From Verrucosispora sp. NA02020 (GTDB taxonomy: Bacteria > Actinomycetota > Actinomycetes > Mycobacteriales > Micromonosporaceae), in NCBI RefSeq assembly GCF_013364215.1, contig NZ_CP054923.1, positions 5,518,001 to 5,582,000 of the forward strand: DNA of 64,000 nucleotides, read 5' to 3'. The notes under the pieces are model-generated. The model searched no databases. It was not told the origin of the DNA and saw only the letters and a program-made list of their open reading frames with translations. The position numbers and the translations under genes were made by a program. Shown piece after piece: positions 51,150 through 60,209 of this stretch (its first letter is position 1; each line of letters opens with the position of its first letter).

Positions 51150-52163
51150 GTGCTGGAAACCGACCCGATCACGCTGGCCGTATCGGCCGCGCCGCAGCTG
51201 ACGGCGGGCGCGATCAGCCCGGCGACGGCCCCGGTGACGGGTGGCGCCGGGTGGCTCGCGGCCGACGCCGGCCCGCCGCCCTTCCAGATCACCGCCGTGG
51301 TCACCGAGGCCAGGCTGGACAATTGGCTCGCCGTCGTCCTGGTCGTCGCCGCCGCCCTCTACCTCTACGGAGTGCACCGGCTGCGGCTGCGCGGGGACCG
51401 CTGGCCGATCGCCCGGACGGTCTTCTTCCTCGGGCCCGGCCTGGGCGGCATCGCCTCGGTCACGGTCAGCGGACTGCACGCGTACGACACCACGCTGCTG
51501 TCGGTGCACATGGTGCAGCACATGGTGCTCTCCATGATCGCGCCGATCTTCCTGGCGCTGGGCGCGCCGGTGACGCTGGCCCTGCGTACGCTGCCGACCC
51601 GCCCCCGCAAGCGCCTCCTGGCGGTGCTGCACAGCAGGGTCGTACGGATCTGGACGTTCCCGCTGGTGGCGTTCGCCATCTTCGTGGTGAACCCGTTCGC
51701 GCTGTACTTCACCGACCTGTACCGCTACACCCTGGAGAACGTCTGGGCGCACGAGGTGGTGCACGCCCACTTCATCATGACCGGCTGCCTCTTCTTCTGG
51801 CCGCTGGTCGGCCTGGACCCGCTGCCCGGACGCTGGCCGTACCCTGGCCGGGCCCTGCTGATGCTGCTGTCGGTGCCGTTCCACACCGTGCTCGGACTGA
51901 CCGTCATGCAGAGCAGCACCCTGTTCGGCGGCGACTGGTACCCCTCGCTCGGGCTGACCTGGGCCGACCCGTGGGACGACCAGGTGCTCGCCGGAGGCAT
52001 CCTCTGGGCCGGCGGCGAGTTCGTCAGCGTGACGATGCTCGGCGTCCTGGTGGTGCAGTGGATGCGCTCGGCCGAACGGGAGGCCCGCCGGGTCGACCGC
52101 GAACTGGACCGCCAGGAGGCCCGCCAACGTGCGGCGGAGACCGCCGCCGGCTCCCCCACCTGA
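51150..52163 (+). CDS. Cytochrome c oxidase assembly protein, caa3-CtaG type
   Basis: The 337-residue polytopic protein has about seven hydrophobic segments and an extracytoplasmic loop with histidines (SVHMVQHMVLSMIAPIFLALGAPV and EVVHAHFIMTGCLFFWPLVGLDPLP), a pattern of caa3_CtaG proteins involved in copper delivery to cytochrome oxidase. The C-terminal tail is charged (SAEREARRVDRELDRQEARQR). It is divergent from ctaE with a 108-bp intergenic region. An assembly role is inferred from family and location. Confidence 0.92.
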   Translation: MLETDPITLAVSAAPQLTAGAISPATAPVTGGAGWLAADAGPPPFQITAVVTEARLDNWLAVVLVVAAALYLYGVHRLRLRGDRWPIARTVFFLGPGLGGIASVTVSGLHAYDTTLLSVHMVQHMVLSMIAPIFLALGAPVTLALRTLPTRPRKRLLAVLHSRVVRIWTFPLVAFAIFVVNPFALYFTDLYRYTLENVWAHEVVHAHFIMTGCLFFWPLVGLDPLPGRWPYPGRALLMLLSVPFHTVLGLTVMQSSTLFGGDWYPSLGLTWADPWDDQVLAGGILWAGGEFVSVTMLGVLVVQWMRSAEREARRVDRELDRQEARQRAAETAAGSPT

Positions 52164-52257
52164 GCCGGTCGGCGGGGCACGCGGGGCGGCGTGTCCCGGC
52201 GGTCGGCACGACCGGTACGATCGGCGGCGCAGCTACGAGGTGGGAGCAAGTCTGACC

Positions 52258-52338
52258 ATGAGCGAGCGCGAGCGAGTCATCGGACTCGGTGCGGTGGTGC
52301 CAGCGGACGGCACGGAGCGAAGCGGAGTGTCGGCATGA
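52258..52338 (+). other. 26-codon leader frame made by a GAGCGAGCG repeat, coupled to the receiver gene
   Basis: The frame (MSERERVIGLGAVVPADGTE and six more residues) starts at ATG 52258, with GGTGGGAG upstream, and stops at TGA 52336-52338. That stop overlaps the ATG of the receiver gene (ATGA). The DNA consists of ATGAGCGAGCGCGAGCGAG and a related second element CGGAGCGAAGCGGAG. Similar start-codon-like repeats recur in actinomycete genomes and in the tandem units at 24091-24276. It may simply be a repeat. Translation would provide coupling. Confidence 0.4.
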
Positions 52339-52730
52339 GTGAGCGTCTGTGCACCGTCCTGCTCTACAGCGACGACCCGCAGGTGCGGGACAGGATGCGG
52401 CTCGCCGTGGGCACCCGCCCGGCGTCCGACCTGCGCGTCGAGTTCGTCGAGGCGTCCACCTACGCCGAGTGCGTCCGCGTGGTCGACGACTTCGAGATCG
52501 ACCTGATGCTGCTCGACGGTGAGGCCAGCCCCGGTGGCGGTCTCGGCATCGCCCGGCAGATCAAGGACGACTACGAGAACTCCCCGCCGACCTGCGTGGT
52601 GATCGCCCGTGCCGCCGACCGCTGGCTGGCCGCGTACGCCGAGGTCGACGCCACCCTGGTCCACCCGCTCGACCCGGTGACCACCGCCGCCACGGTGGCC
52701 GAGGTCCTGCGGACGCACGCCCCCGCCTGA
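52335..52730 (+). CDS. Pseudo-receiver domain protein upstream of trpD
   Basis: The 131-residue protein has the CheY-like fold: [13 protein letters not shown] with acidic pair D13-D14 and the candidate phosphoacceptor D61 in [15 protein letters not shown]. The conserved Ser/Thr is missing (VVIARAAD; alanines 91 and 93), and the conserved lysine is replaced by histidine (TLVHPLDP, H110). Phosphorylation-dependent switching is thus unlikely. It has no output domain. It lies 88 bp upstream of trpD, an arrangement I recall from other actinobacteria. A regulatory partnership with tryptophan synthesis is possible. Confidence 0.88.
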   Translation: MSERLCTVLLYSDDPQVRDRMRLAVGTRPASDLRVEFVEASTYAECVRVVDDFEIDLMLLDGEASPGGGLGIARQIKDDYENSPPTCVVIARAADRWLAAYAEVDATLVHPLDPVTTAATVAEVLRTHAPA

Positions 52731-52818
52731 CGCACGCCCGACTCCGGCACCGCCACGGCGCCGGGCGAGCCGGCGCCGGTCCCGTCCCACCCGCACTCGT
52801 CTGCTCGGGAGGCCCGTC

Positions 52819-53862
52819 ATGGGCGATCGGACCTGGCCACACCTGCTCACCGCGCTGCTGCGCGGCGAGGAACTCTCCGCCGCCGACACCGCCTGGGCGA
52901 TGGGCGAGATCATGTCCGGCTCGGCCGCGCCGGCCCAGATCGCCGGTTTCGCCGTGGCGCTGCGCGCCAAGGGCGAGACACCGGCCGAGGTGACCGGGCT
53001 GGTGGAGGCGATGCTCGGCCAGGCCGTCCCGGTCGAGCTGCCCGAGGAGGTACGCGCCACCGCGCTGGACGTGGTCGGCACCGGTGGCGACCTGGCGCAC
53101 ACCGTGAACATCTCCACGATGACCGCCCTGGTGGTCGCCGGAACGGGCGTCCGCGTCGTCAAGCACGGCAACCGGGCCGCCTCCTCCTCCTGCGGCACCG
53201 CGGACCTGCTGGAGTTCCTCGGCATCCCGCTGGACCTCGGTCCGGAGGGGGTGGCCCGCTGCGTCGAGCAGGCCGGTATCGGCTTCTGCTTCGCCGCCCG
53301 CTTCCACCCCGGCATGCGGCACGCCGGCCCGGTACGCCGCGAGTTGGGCGTACCCACCGCCTTCAACTTCCTCGGCCCGCTCACCAACCCGGCCCGTCCC
53401 CGCGCCGGTGCGGTCGGCTGCTTCGACTCGTCCATGGCACCGGTGATGGCCGCCGTCTTCGCCGCCCGGGGCGACTCGGTGATCGTGATGCGCGGCGAGG
53501 ACGGCCTCGACGAGTTCACCACCGCCGCACCCACCCGCTTCTGGATCGCGCAGAACGGCACCGTCAGGGAGACCGTGGTGGACGCCACGGAGCTCGGGGT
53601 ACCCCGGGCCACCCTCAGCGACCTGCGCGGCGGTGACGCCGCCTACAACGCCGACGTGGCCCGTCGGCTGCTCGCCGGCGAACCCGGGCCGGTACGCGAC
53701 GCCGTGCTGGTCAACGCCGCCGCCGCCCTGGCCACCCAGGGTCCGCTGGACGGCGACCTGACCGACGCCCTGCGCGCCGGCCTGGACCGGGCCGCCGAGT
53801 CGATCGACTCCGGCGACGCCGCCCGTACGCTCGACCGCTGGATCGAGGTCGCCACCGCCTGA
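52819..53862 (+). CDS. trpD: Anthranilate phosphoribosyltransferase
   Basis: The 347-residue enzyme links anthranilate and PRPP in tryptophan synthesis. The PRPP-binding motif is [39 protein letters not shown] follows, and [11 protein letters not shown] and [13 protein letters not shown] complete the family set. The magnesium-binding Asp-Glu is in EDGLDE. Length is normal. The start is ATG 52819 after GGGAGG. It is not clustered with other trp genes here; it lies within the respiratory block as in mycobacteria. Confidence 0.96.
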   Translation: MGDRTWPHLLTALLRGEELSAADTAWAMGEIMSGSAAPAQIAGFAVALRAKGETPAEVTGLVEAMLGQAVPVELPEEVRATALDVVGTGGDLAHTVNISTMTALVVAGTGVRVVKHGNRAASSSCGTADLLEFLGIPLDLGPEGVARCVEQAGIGFCFAARFHPGMRHAGPVRRELGVPTAFNFLGPLTNPARPRAGAVGCFDSSMAPVMAAVFAARGDSVIVMRGEDGLDEFTTAAPTRFWIAQNGTVRETVVDATELGVPRATLSDLRGGDAAYNADVARRLLAGEPGPVRDAVLVNAAAALATQGPLDGDLTDALRAGLDRAAESIDSGDAARTLDRWIEVATA

Positions 53863-53979
53863 CCCGACCCCCGTCCAGGCCGGTCGGCCGAGTGCGGAAA
53901 CGTCGGACGGCCGTGGAAAACTACAGTCGAGTAGTTCCCCACACGACCGCCGGCCGGCACGCGCGGGAGGAGACGCCCC

Positions 53980-54183
53980 ATGTTGGTACGTGAGCTGCAC
54001 TGTGAGACCTGCGACGGCATGCGGGCCTTCGAGATGCCGCCCTGTGCCGATGGTCACGGCCCCGACTGTCCCGAACTCCTCTGCACCGGATGCGGCACGG
54101 CGATCTTCGTCGCCCCCTACGCCTCGCTCTCGCGGGCCACGCCGCCCGCCCGCCGGGCGCTGCACCCACGCCACGCCGCCTGA
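53980..54183 (+). CDS. Small zinc-ribbon-like protein
   Basis: The 67-residue protein reads MLVRELHCETCDGMRAFEMP, then CADGHGPDCPELLCTGCG, with a CxxC near the start and a CxxC near the end (CTGCG), a zinc ribbon pattern. GGGAGGAG stands upstream of ATG 53980. The family is unknown to me. It is located between trpD and ctaF, ending in a bidirectional terminator. A role in oxidase assembly or metal handling is only a guess. Confidence 0.7.
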   Translation: MLVRELHCETCDGMRAFEMPPCADGHGPDCPELLCTGCGTAIFVAPYASLSRATPPARRALHPRHAA

Positions 54184-54236
54184 CACCCCACCCACGTCAC
54201 CCCGCCCGACGTGGCCGACCCCGGACACGGACACGG

Positions 54237-54269
54237 GAAAGCCCGCCTCCCTCAGGGAGGCGGGCTTTC
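54237..54269. terminator. Bidirectional terminator between small zinc-ribbon gene and ctaF
   Basis: GAAAGCCCGCCTCCC (54237-54251) pairs exactly with GGGAGGCGGGCTTTC (54255-54269) around TCA. The stem ends in A/T pairs on both sides, giving U-tracts in either direction. Confidence 0.9.
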
Positions 54270-54287
54270 ACCAGGTCGCTGTGCCGG

Positions 54288-54716
54288 TCAGTGCTCGGCG
54301 GTGCGCCGGGTGCCGCTGTAGTACTCGAACAGCAGGCCGCAGGTGGCGAGGACCACTGCGAGCATGCCGGCGACCAGCAGCCAGAGCTGCCAGAACACCA
54401 GGCCGAGGCCGGCGATGGCGGCGGCCAGGGCCAGCCCGAACGGCCAGTAGCTGCCGGGGCTGAAGAAGCCGATCTCGCCCGCGCCGTCGGCGATCTCACC
54501 GTCGGGACGGTCCTCGGGACGCAGGTCGATCCGGCGGGAGACGAACCAGAAGAAGCCGCCGCACATCGAGCAGAGCAGGAACGACAGCAGCAGGGCCACG
54601 GTGCCGATCCACTCGACCCGACCGCCCGAGTCGGCGAACGTCCAGCCGCCGTAGAGGGCGGTCGCGAAGAGCAGGAACGCGGCGATGATGAGGAAGATGC
54701 GCCACTCGGTCTTCAT
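54288..54716 (-). CDS. ctaF: Cytochrome c oxidase subunit IV (actinobacterial CtaF)
   Basis: The 142-residue membrane protein has four hydrophobic segments (about 5-27, 34-55, 87-107, 110-130) and matches CtaF of actinobacterial aa3 oxidases, e.g. MKTEWRIFLIIAAFLLFATALYGGWTF and FFSPGSYWPFGLALAAAIAG. It follows ctaC by 11 bp on the same strand. It is accessory to the bc1-aa3 supercomplex. Confidence 0.92.
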   Translation of the reverse strand: MKTEWRIFLIIAAFLLFATALYGGWTFADSGGRVEWIGTVALLLSFLLCSMCGGFFWFVSRRIDLRPEDRPDGEIADGAGEIGFFSPGSYWPFGLALAAAIAGLGLVFWQLWLLVAGMLAVVLATCGLLFEYYSGTRRTAEH

Positions 54717-54727
54717 CCGGCGTTACC

Positions 54728-55699
54728 TCAGCTTCCCGCGCCGGCCGTGGTGTTGGCCTGGTTGAAGTTGTCCTGGGTACGGCGCGTCTCGAACGGCTTC
54801 GTGGTGATCGCGTACGGCTCCTCGCCGATGGCGGTCAGCGCGTCCTGGGTCGAAGCCCCGTCCTGCTTGGCGGCGAGGAACCGGTCGAAGTTCTCCGGCG
54901 AGACGACCCGCAGCTCGAAGTTCATGAAGGCGTGGTAGCTGCCGCACAGCTCGGCGCAGCGGCCCACGTACGCGCCCTCGGACTCCAGCGAGGAGACCTC
55001 GAAGACGTTACGGATGCTGCCCGGCATCACGTCCCGCTTGAACAGCATCTCCGGCACCCAGAAGGAGTGGATGACGTCGCGGCTGGTCTCCTCGAACCGG
55101 ATGGACCGGTTGCTCGGCAGCACCAGGATCGGGATGACCTCGCTGGTGCCCAGCACCGAGGCGGTGGTCTCGGCGTCCACTCCCTGGCCGTCGCGGTAGT
55201 TGAACTGCCAGTTCCACTTGAAGGCGACCACCTCGACGGTGACGTCGGGGTTGTTCGTGGTCTTCACCACGTCGGTCTGCACGACCGCGGTGTAGTAGAA
55301 GAGCACGGCCACGACCAGCACCGGCGCGATGGTGTAGAGGAACTCCATCGGCAGGTTGTAGCGGGTCTGCACGGGCAGCTCGTTGCCGCGCTTGCGGTAA
55401 CGCACCACGCACCAGAAGATCAGGCCCCAGACGAAGACGCCGACCACCAGCGCGGCGATGCACGAGGCGATCCACAGGTCGTACATCCGCCGGGATTCCG
55501 GCGTGATGCCGCCCTGGGGCCAACCGAAGCCGCCGAACGCCGCGCCGACGTCACAGCCCGTGAGCAGGACCAGCAGCGCCGCCCCGCCGAAGCCGAGCCC
55601 GGCAAGACGCCCGGCGCGACGCCCCCGACGCCCGACGGCTCCTGGGGATGCGCTGCTCCGCACGGCCGTCGGCCGTACCTCCGAACTCCTTGCGACCAC
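54728..55699 (-). CDS. ctaC: Cytochrome c oxidase subunit II
   Basis: The protein of about 323 residues is a lipoprotein (VLLTGC) with two membrane helices and a CuA domain. Copper ligands are in GRCAELCGSYHAFM and in the HSFWVPEML segment; the tryptophan-rich WNWQFNY block lies before them. The start GTG 55697-55699 has GGGAGG upstream, but GTG 55661-55663 with a standard signal-peptide spacing is an alternative. The C-terminal 60 residues lack the cytochrome c domain of caa3 types, as expected since QcrC carries the haems. Confidence 0.94.
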   Translation of the reverse strand: MVARSSEVRPTAVRSSASPGAVGRRGRRAGRLAGLGFGGAALLVLLTGCDVGAAFGGFGWPQGGITPESRRMYDLWIASCIAALVVGVFVWGLIFWCVVRYRKRGNELPVQTRYNLPMEFLYTIAPVLVVAVLFYYTAVVQTDVVKTTNNPDVTVEVVAFKWNWQFNYRDGQGVDAETTASVLGTSEVIPILVLPSNRSIRFEETSRDVIHSFWVPEMLFKRDVMPGSIRNVFEVSSLESEGAYVGRCAELCGSYHAFMNFELRVVSPENFDRFLAAKQDGASTQDALTAIGEEPYAITTKPFETRRTQDNFNQANTTAGAGS

Positions 55700-55894
55700 C
55701 TGGTCCTGCCTCCCTAGCGCGCCGCGGTGCTTCCTCGGTCGGGCCGGCTCCGCCGAGCGGAACCACCACACCAGCGGCAAAGGCGTCACCGACGGTCGCA
55801 GATTACTCGACCATGACGGGCTCGACCCGGTTGGGGTCACTCTCCGCCCTGGACGGGGGATCTTGCGTCGACCGAGGCGATAGCGTGGGCAGAC

Positions 55895-57046
55895 GTGATT
55901 CCTTCCCCGGTCTACCTGGACGCGGCCACCGCCGCGCCGCTGCATCCGGTCGCCCGGCAGGCGCTGCTGGCCGCCCTCGACGACGGTTGGGCCGACCCGG
56001 ATCGGCTCTACACCCAGGCCCGCCGCGCCCGCCAGCTGCTCGACGCCGCCCGCGAGGCGACGGCGGACACCCTCGGCGTACGCCCCGACGAGCTCTCCTT
56101 CACCCCCAGCGGTACGAGCGCGGCGCACGCGGCCGTGCTGGGCGGCCTGGCCGGTCGTCGACGTGTCGGGGCGGGGCTGGTGCACTCGGCGATCGAGCAC
56201 TCGGCGGTGCTGCACGCGGCCGAGCAGCACGTGGCGCGGGGCGGCACCGCGAGCGAGGTGCCGGTCGACCGGTCCGGCCGGCTGGACCCGGTGGCCTGGT
56301 CGGCGGCGGTGGCACGGCCCGAGGTGGCGCTGGCCGCGCTGATCGCCGCCAGTCACGAGGTGGGCACCGTGCAGCCGGTCGAGGAGGCGGCAGTGGCCTG
56401 CGCCGAGGCCGGGGTGCCGTTGTACGTCGATGCCGCCCAGGTCGTGGGGCGGGTACCGGTGCCGGCCGGCTGGTCGGTGTTGACCGCGAGTGCCCGCAAG
56501 TGGGGCGGTCCGCCGGGCGTCGGGCTGCTGGTGGTCCGCAAGGGCACCCGCTGGGAGTCGCCGTGGCCGTCGGACGAGCACGAGTCGGGGCGTACGCCCG
56601 GCACGGTCAACCTGCCGGCGGTCGTCGCGGCGGCGGCGAGCCTGCGCGCGGCGGCGGCCGACGCCGACGTCGAGGCGGCCCGGCTGACGCCGCTGGTGGA
56701 CCGGATCCGGGCCCGCGTGGCGGCCGACGTGCCGGACGTGGAGGTGGTCGGCGATCCGGTGCGCCGGCTGCCGCACCTGGTCACCTTCTCCTGTCTCTAT
56801 GTCGACGGCGAGGCGCTGCTGCACGCGCTGGACCGGCGGGGCTTCGCGGTGTCGTCGGGCTCGTCCTGCACCTCGTCGACGTTGCGCCCGTCGCACGTGC
56901 TGGAGGCGATGGGGGTGCTGTCGCACGGCAACGTCCGGGTCTCACTGCACCGGGGCACCACCGAGGCGGACGTGGACCGCTTCCTCACCGAGTTGCCGCA
57001 GATCGTGGCCGACCTGCGGGCCGAGGCGGGGGTGGTGGGGCTGTGA
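55895..57046 (+). CDS. Cysteine desulfurase
   Basis: The 383-residue PLP enzyme of class V aminotransferase fold (NifS/IscS-like) mobilises sulfur from cysteine. VYLDAATAAPLHP starts the fold; ASHEVGTVQPVEE and YVDAAQVVGRVP hold His/Asp for PLP; the Schiff-base lysine is in ASARKWGGPPG; the catalytic cysteine is in SSGSSCTSS. The start is GTG 55895, 195 bp from divergent ctaC. Its last bases overlap the TusA gene, so sulfur transfer to TusA is a natural inference. Confidence 0.93.
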   Translation: MIPSPVYLDAATAAPLHPVARQALLAALDDGWADPDRLYTQARRARQLLDAAREATADTLGVRPDELSFTPSGTSAAHAAVLGGLAGRRRVGAGLVHSAIEHSAVLHAAEQHVARGGTASEVPVDRSGRLDPVAWSAAVARPEVALAALIAASHEVGTVQPVEEAAVACAEAGVPLYVDAAQVVGRVPVPAGWSVLTASARKWGGPPGVGLLVVRKGTRWESPWPSDEHESGRTPGTVNLPAVVAAAASLRAAAADADVEAARLTPLVDRIRARVAADVPDVEVVGDPVRRLPHLVTFSCLYVDGEALLHALDRRGFAVSSGSSCTSSTLRPSHVLEAMGVLSHGNVRVSLHRGTTEADVDRFLTELPQIVADLRAEAGVVGL

Positions 57047-57267
57047 CGACCCCCGACGAGGTGCTCGACTGTCTCGGTCAGCGGTGCCCGCTGCCGGTGA
57101 TCGCGCTGGCCCGCCGACTGCCGTCCCTGCCGGTCGGCGCGGTGATCCGGGTGCTCGCCGACGATCCGGCGGCGGCGGTGGACATCCCGGCCTGGTGCCG
57201 GATGCGCCAGCAGGAGTTCCTCGGCGCCGCCCCCGGCCCCGGCTACGACGTCCGCCGCTCCGCGTGA
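57043..57267 (+). CDS. TusA-type sulfurtransferase
   Basis: The 74-residue protein contains the active-site motif CLGQRCPLPVIALAR (the CPxP motif with the persulfide-carrying cysteine), then the SirA/TusA fold. GTG 57043 overlaps the stop of the desulfurase gene by 4 bp. It probably accepts sulfur from that enzyme and passes it on for tRNA thiolation or cofactor synthesis. The exact acceptor is unknown. Confidence 0.92.
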   Translation: MTTPDEVLDCLGQRCPLPVIALARRLPSLPVGAVIRVLADDPAAAVDIPAWCRMRQQEFLGAAPGPGYDVRRSA

Positions 57268-57289
57268 AAGGCGGCATCCACCGGCCGCT

Positions 57290-57348
57290 GTGAAAGGAAG
57301 GGCACCTTATTAACGCCTCGTGCATAGCCGGGGTCCCCTGCTAACACC
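57290..57348. repeat. Dispersed intergenic repeat, copy 2 (59 bp, inverted)
   Basis: From GTGAAAGGAAGGGCACCTTA to CCCCTGCTAACACC this segment is the reverse complement of the element at 35913-35969, with about a dozen differences. It lies just after the TusA gene and overlaps the start of the gap before the next convergent gene (57352). Hairpin potential suggests a terminator role. Confidence 0.8.
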
Positions 57349-57351
57349 GCA

Positions 57352-57642
57352 CTAACACTGCGACGGCGCGTCGATCCAGAGCAGTCGCAGCCGACGACCG
57401 GTGCGGGAGAAGATGCGTAAGGCGGTATCCGGGCTCCGGAAGCGCCCGGTGAAGGCACTGTCCTCGCCACAGACCAGGGCACGGCCGTCAGGGAACGCCA
57501 GGCCCCAGGCGAAGATGCCGCCGTCGGCGCGGTCGCCGTACTCCTCGCAGATCGCGAACCGTCGTGGCGCGCACTCGTCGACCATCTCGGCCAGCATCAG
57601 GTGAAACTCCTCGGGCGAGCCGAGGGGTGGTGAGTCGCCCAC
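57352..57642 (-). CDS. Small protein of unknown function next to an XRE regulator
   Basis: The 96-residue protein (MGDSPPLGSPEEFHLMLAEM, then CAPRRFAICEEYGDRADGGIFAWGLAFPDGRALVCGEDSAFTGRFRSPDTALRIFS) has a beta-rich, soluble look. I do not recognise the family name, but similar small genes accompany XRE/DUF5753 regulators in Micromonosporaceae. It diverges from the regulator with 101 bp between them, which includes AT-rich GCTATACGTATAGC. Confidence 0.7.
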   Translation of the reverse strand: MGDSPPLGSPEEFHLMLAEMVDECAPRRFAICEEYGDRADGGIFAWGLAFPDGRALVCGEDSAFTGRFRSPDTALRIFSRTGRRLRLLWIDAPSQC

Positions 57643-57663
57643 GGGACCTCCTACGACAGGCGT

Positions 57664-57677
57664 TGCTATACGTATAG
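57664..57677. promoter_or_regulatory. Palindrome GCTATACGTATAGC between divergent small genes
   Basis: A perfect 14-bp palindrome in the shared upstream region of the 96-residue gene (minus) and the XRE regulator (plus). It could be the regulator's own operator, with TATAC/GTATA also resembling a -10 box in either direction. Confidence 0.5.
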
Positions 57678-57743
57678 CTCTTTGCCTTGCTCAATGGAAG
57701 CGCCTACGCCATGATGTTCGTGTCGCACGAAGAGAGGCAAGCG

Positions 57744-58592
57744 ATGGCAGCACGTAACGACCCCTCCGCGCTGCGGTGGTTGATTGGCGCGGAGTTGGGC
57801 CGATACCGGCGTGAGGCGGCGATGACACTCACCGAGCTGGCCGACCGCACCGGCATCGGCAAGCCGAAGCTCGGCCACATGGAGACCGGGCGCTACCAGC
57901 AGTTCCCTGACGACATCGCGGCCGTGTTGAGCGCCTGCGGCGGGGACCAGCCTGCGATCGACCGGCTCACCGCGCTCGCCACCCGGTCGGACGCGAAGAC
58001 CTGGTGGGCACCGTGGGCCAACGTGATGCCGGACTGGTTCAAGACGTACGTCGGCCTGGAAGGTCTCGCCGACGGCGCGTTCGTCTTCGAGTCGATGGTG
58101 ATCCCCGGCCTGCTTCAGACAGAGAGTTACGCCCAGGCCCTGACTCTCGGCACCGGCTTCGTCCGTCCCGATCATGCCGAGCGTTTCGTGTCGTTCCGGC
58201 AGACGCGGGCGCATCGGTTGACCGACGACGATCCGCTGACCCTGCACGCGGTGGTCGGCGAGGCCGCGCTACGCCTGCGGGTCAACGGGGACGAGACGCG
58301 GCAGGCCCAGCTCGTCCACCTGGCGGCCATGTCGGAGCTGCCGAACGTCACGGTGCAGGTGCTGCGCCCCGAGGACGGCCCGCATGCCGCTACTCCGTTG
58401 GGCAAGTTCGTTCTGCTGGACTTCGCCCACGTCCGGCCGATCGCCTACACCGAGGTCCTCGACGGGGCGATGTACGTGCAGGACCCGGACGGCGTACGGA
58501 CTTATAAAATGGTGGCCGACAACCTGCGCCAGGTCGCCCTCTCGCCCGCCGAGTCGCGCGCGTTGATCAGGGAGTTGGCCGGCGCGGCCTAG
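57744..58592 (+). CDS. XRE-type helix-turn-helix regulator with DUF5753
   Basis: The 282-residue regulator has an N-terminal HTH (LGRYRREAAMTLTELADRTGIGKPKLGHMETGRYQQ) and a C-terminal DUF5753 domain (MVIPGLLQTESYAQALT, VVGEAALR, LPNVTVQVLRPEDG, FVLLDF). Such pairs with DUF397 proteins are widespread in actinomycetes and resemble BldB-type toxin-antitoxin or developmental switches. ATG 57744 has AGAGAGG upstream. The DUF397 gene follows after 15 bp. Confidence 0.93.
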   Translation: MAARNDPSALRWLIGAELGRYRREAAMTLTELADRTGIGKPKLGHMETGRYQQFPDDIAAVLSACGGDQPAIDRLTALATRSDAKTWWAPWANVMPDWFKTYVGLEGLADGAFVFESMVIPGLLQTESYAQALTLGTGFVRPDHAERFVSFRQTRAHRLTDDDPLTLHAVVGEAALRLRVNGDETRQAQLVHLAAMSELPNVTVQVLRPEDGPHAATPLGKFVLLDFAHVRPIAYTEVLDGAMYVQDPDGVRTYKMVADNLRQVALSPAESRALIRELAGAA

Positions 58593-58607
58593 CCCCGGAG
58601 GCCAACC

Positions 58608-58820
58608 GTGTCCACCCCCGACCTCTCCGCCGCCCGTTGGTTCACCAGCAGCCGCAGCGCCAACAACGGCGACTGCGTCGAGTGCGCGATCCTGCCCGAT
58701 GCGATGGCGGTACGGGACAGCAAGGATCGCTCCGGCCCGGTGCTCGTCTTCTCGTACAGGCAATGGTCGGTCTTCGTCACCGACCTCAGCACGCGTCGCC
58801 GACCGACCGATCTCGGGTAA
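58608..58820 (+). CDS. DUF397 small protein
   Basis: The 70-residue protein is a DUF397 member: AARWFTSSRSANNGDCVECAIL, VRDSKDRSGPVLVFSYRQWSVFVTDL. It pairs with the preceding XRE/DUF5753 regulator. In Streptomyces such pairs affect development or antibiotic production (family knowledge). GTG 58608 is the start, 15 bp after the regulator. Confidence 0.93.
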   Translation: MSTPDLSAARWFTSSRSANNGDCVECAILPDAMAVRDSKDRSGPVLVFSYRQWSVFVTDLSTRRRPTDLG

Positions 58821-58897
58821 CCGTCACGACGATCGGCTCTCGATCCCGTCCGCCGTAGCGGAACCGCTCGGGATCGAGAGCCGAGACACCGTGACGG
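58821..58897. terminator. Bidirectional hairpin between DUF397 and adoK
   Basis: CGGCTCTCGATCCCG (58834-58848) pairs exactly with CGGGATCGAGAGCCG (58869-58883), with a 20-nt loop. An outer CCGTCAC/GTGACGG pair (58821-58827 and 58891-58897) extends the fold. It stands between converging genes. Confidence 0.8.
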
Positions 58898-58905
58898 TGC
58901 GGAGG

Positions 58906-59919
<1,014 letters not shown>

Positions 59920-60056
59920 CTACCGGCCCCACGCTCGCCGAGCGACCAGCCCGCTCAACCTCCCCCACCGCCCACTTACCCACCCACCACCCCAAACCAT
60001 CCCGCCCCCGGCCAACCCACCAACCACACTCCCGTACCCGCACCGACCGCGTTGTC

Positions 60057-60111
60057 GATCAAGAGGTTTTCGCCCTCCCGACCGCCTCCCGGGTGACCAA
60101 ACCTCTTGATC
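60057..60111. repeat. Dispersed palindrome (GTTGATCAAG family), copy 2
   Basis: GATCAAGAGGTTT (60057-60069) pairs exactly with AAACCTCTTGATC (60099-60111), loop 29 nt. The core is the same as at 8787-8847. The surrounding DNA is unusually rich in CCCAcc runs. Confidence 0.65.
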
Positions 60112-60161
60112 AACTCAGACAGGGCGGGGCGGGGCGGGGCGGGGAGAGAGGGGGAATGCGC

Positions 60162-60196
60162 GACGGCGGAACGGCCCAGGGGGCCGTTCCGCCGTC
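60162..60196. terminator. Hairpin after erpA
   Basis: GACGGCGGAACGGCC (60162-60176) pairs exactly with GGCCGTTCCGCCGTC (60182-60196), loop 5 nt, 13 bp after the erpA stop on the minus strand. Confidence 0.85.
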
Positions 60197-60209
60197 GGAG
60201 GTCGGAGAC

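Noticed and set aside
57290..57348. tRNA or small RNA gene
   Set aside because: No cloverleaf can be drawn; it is the second copy of the dispersed repeat.
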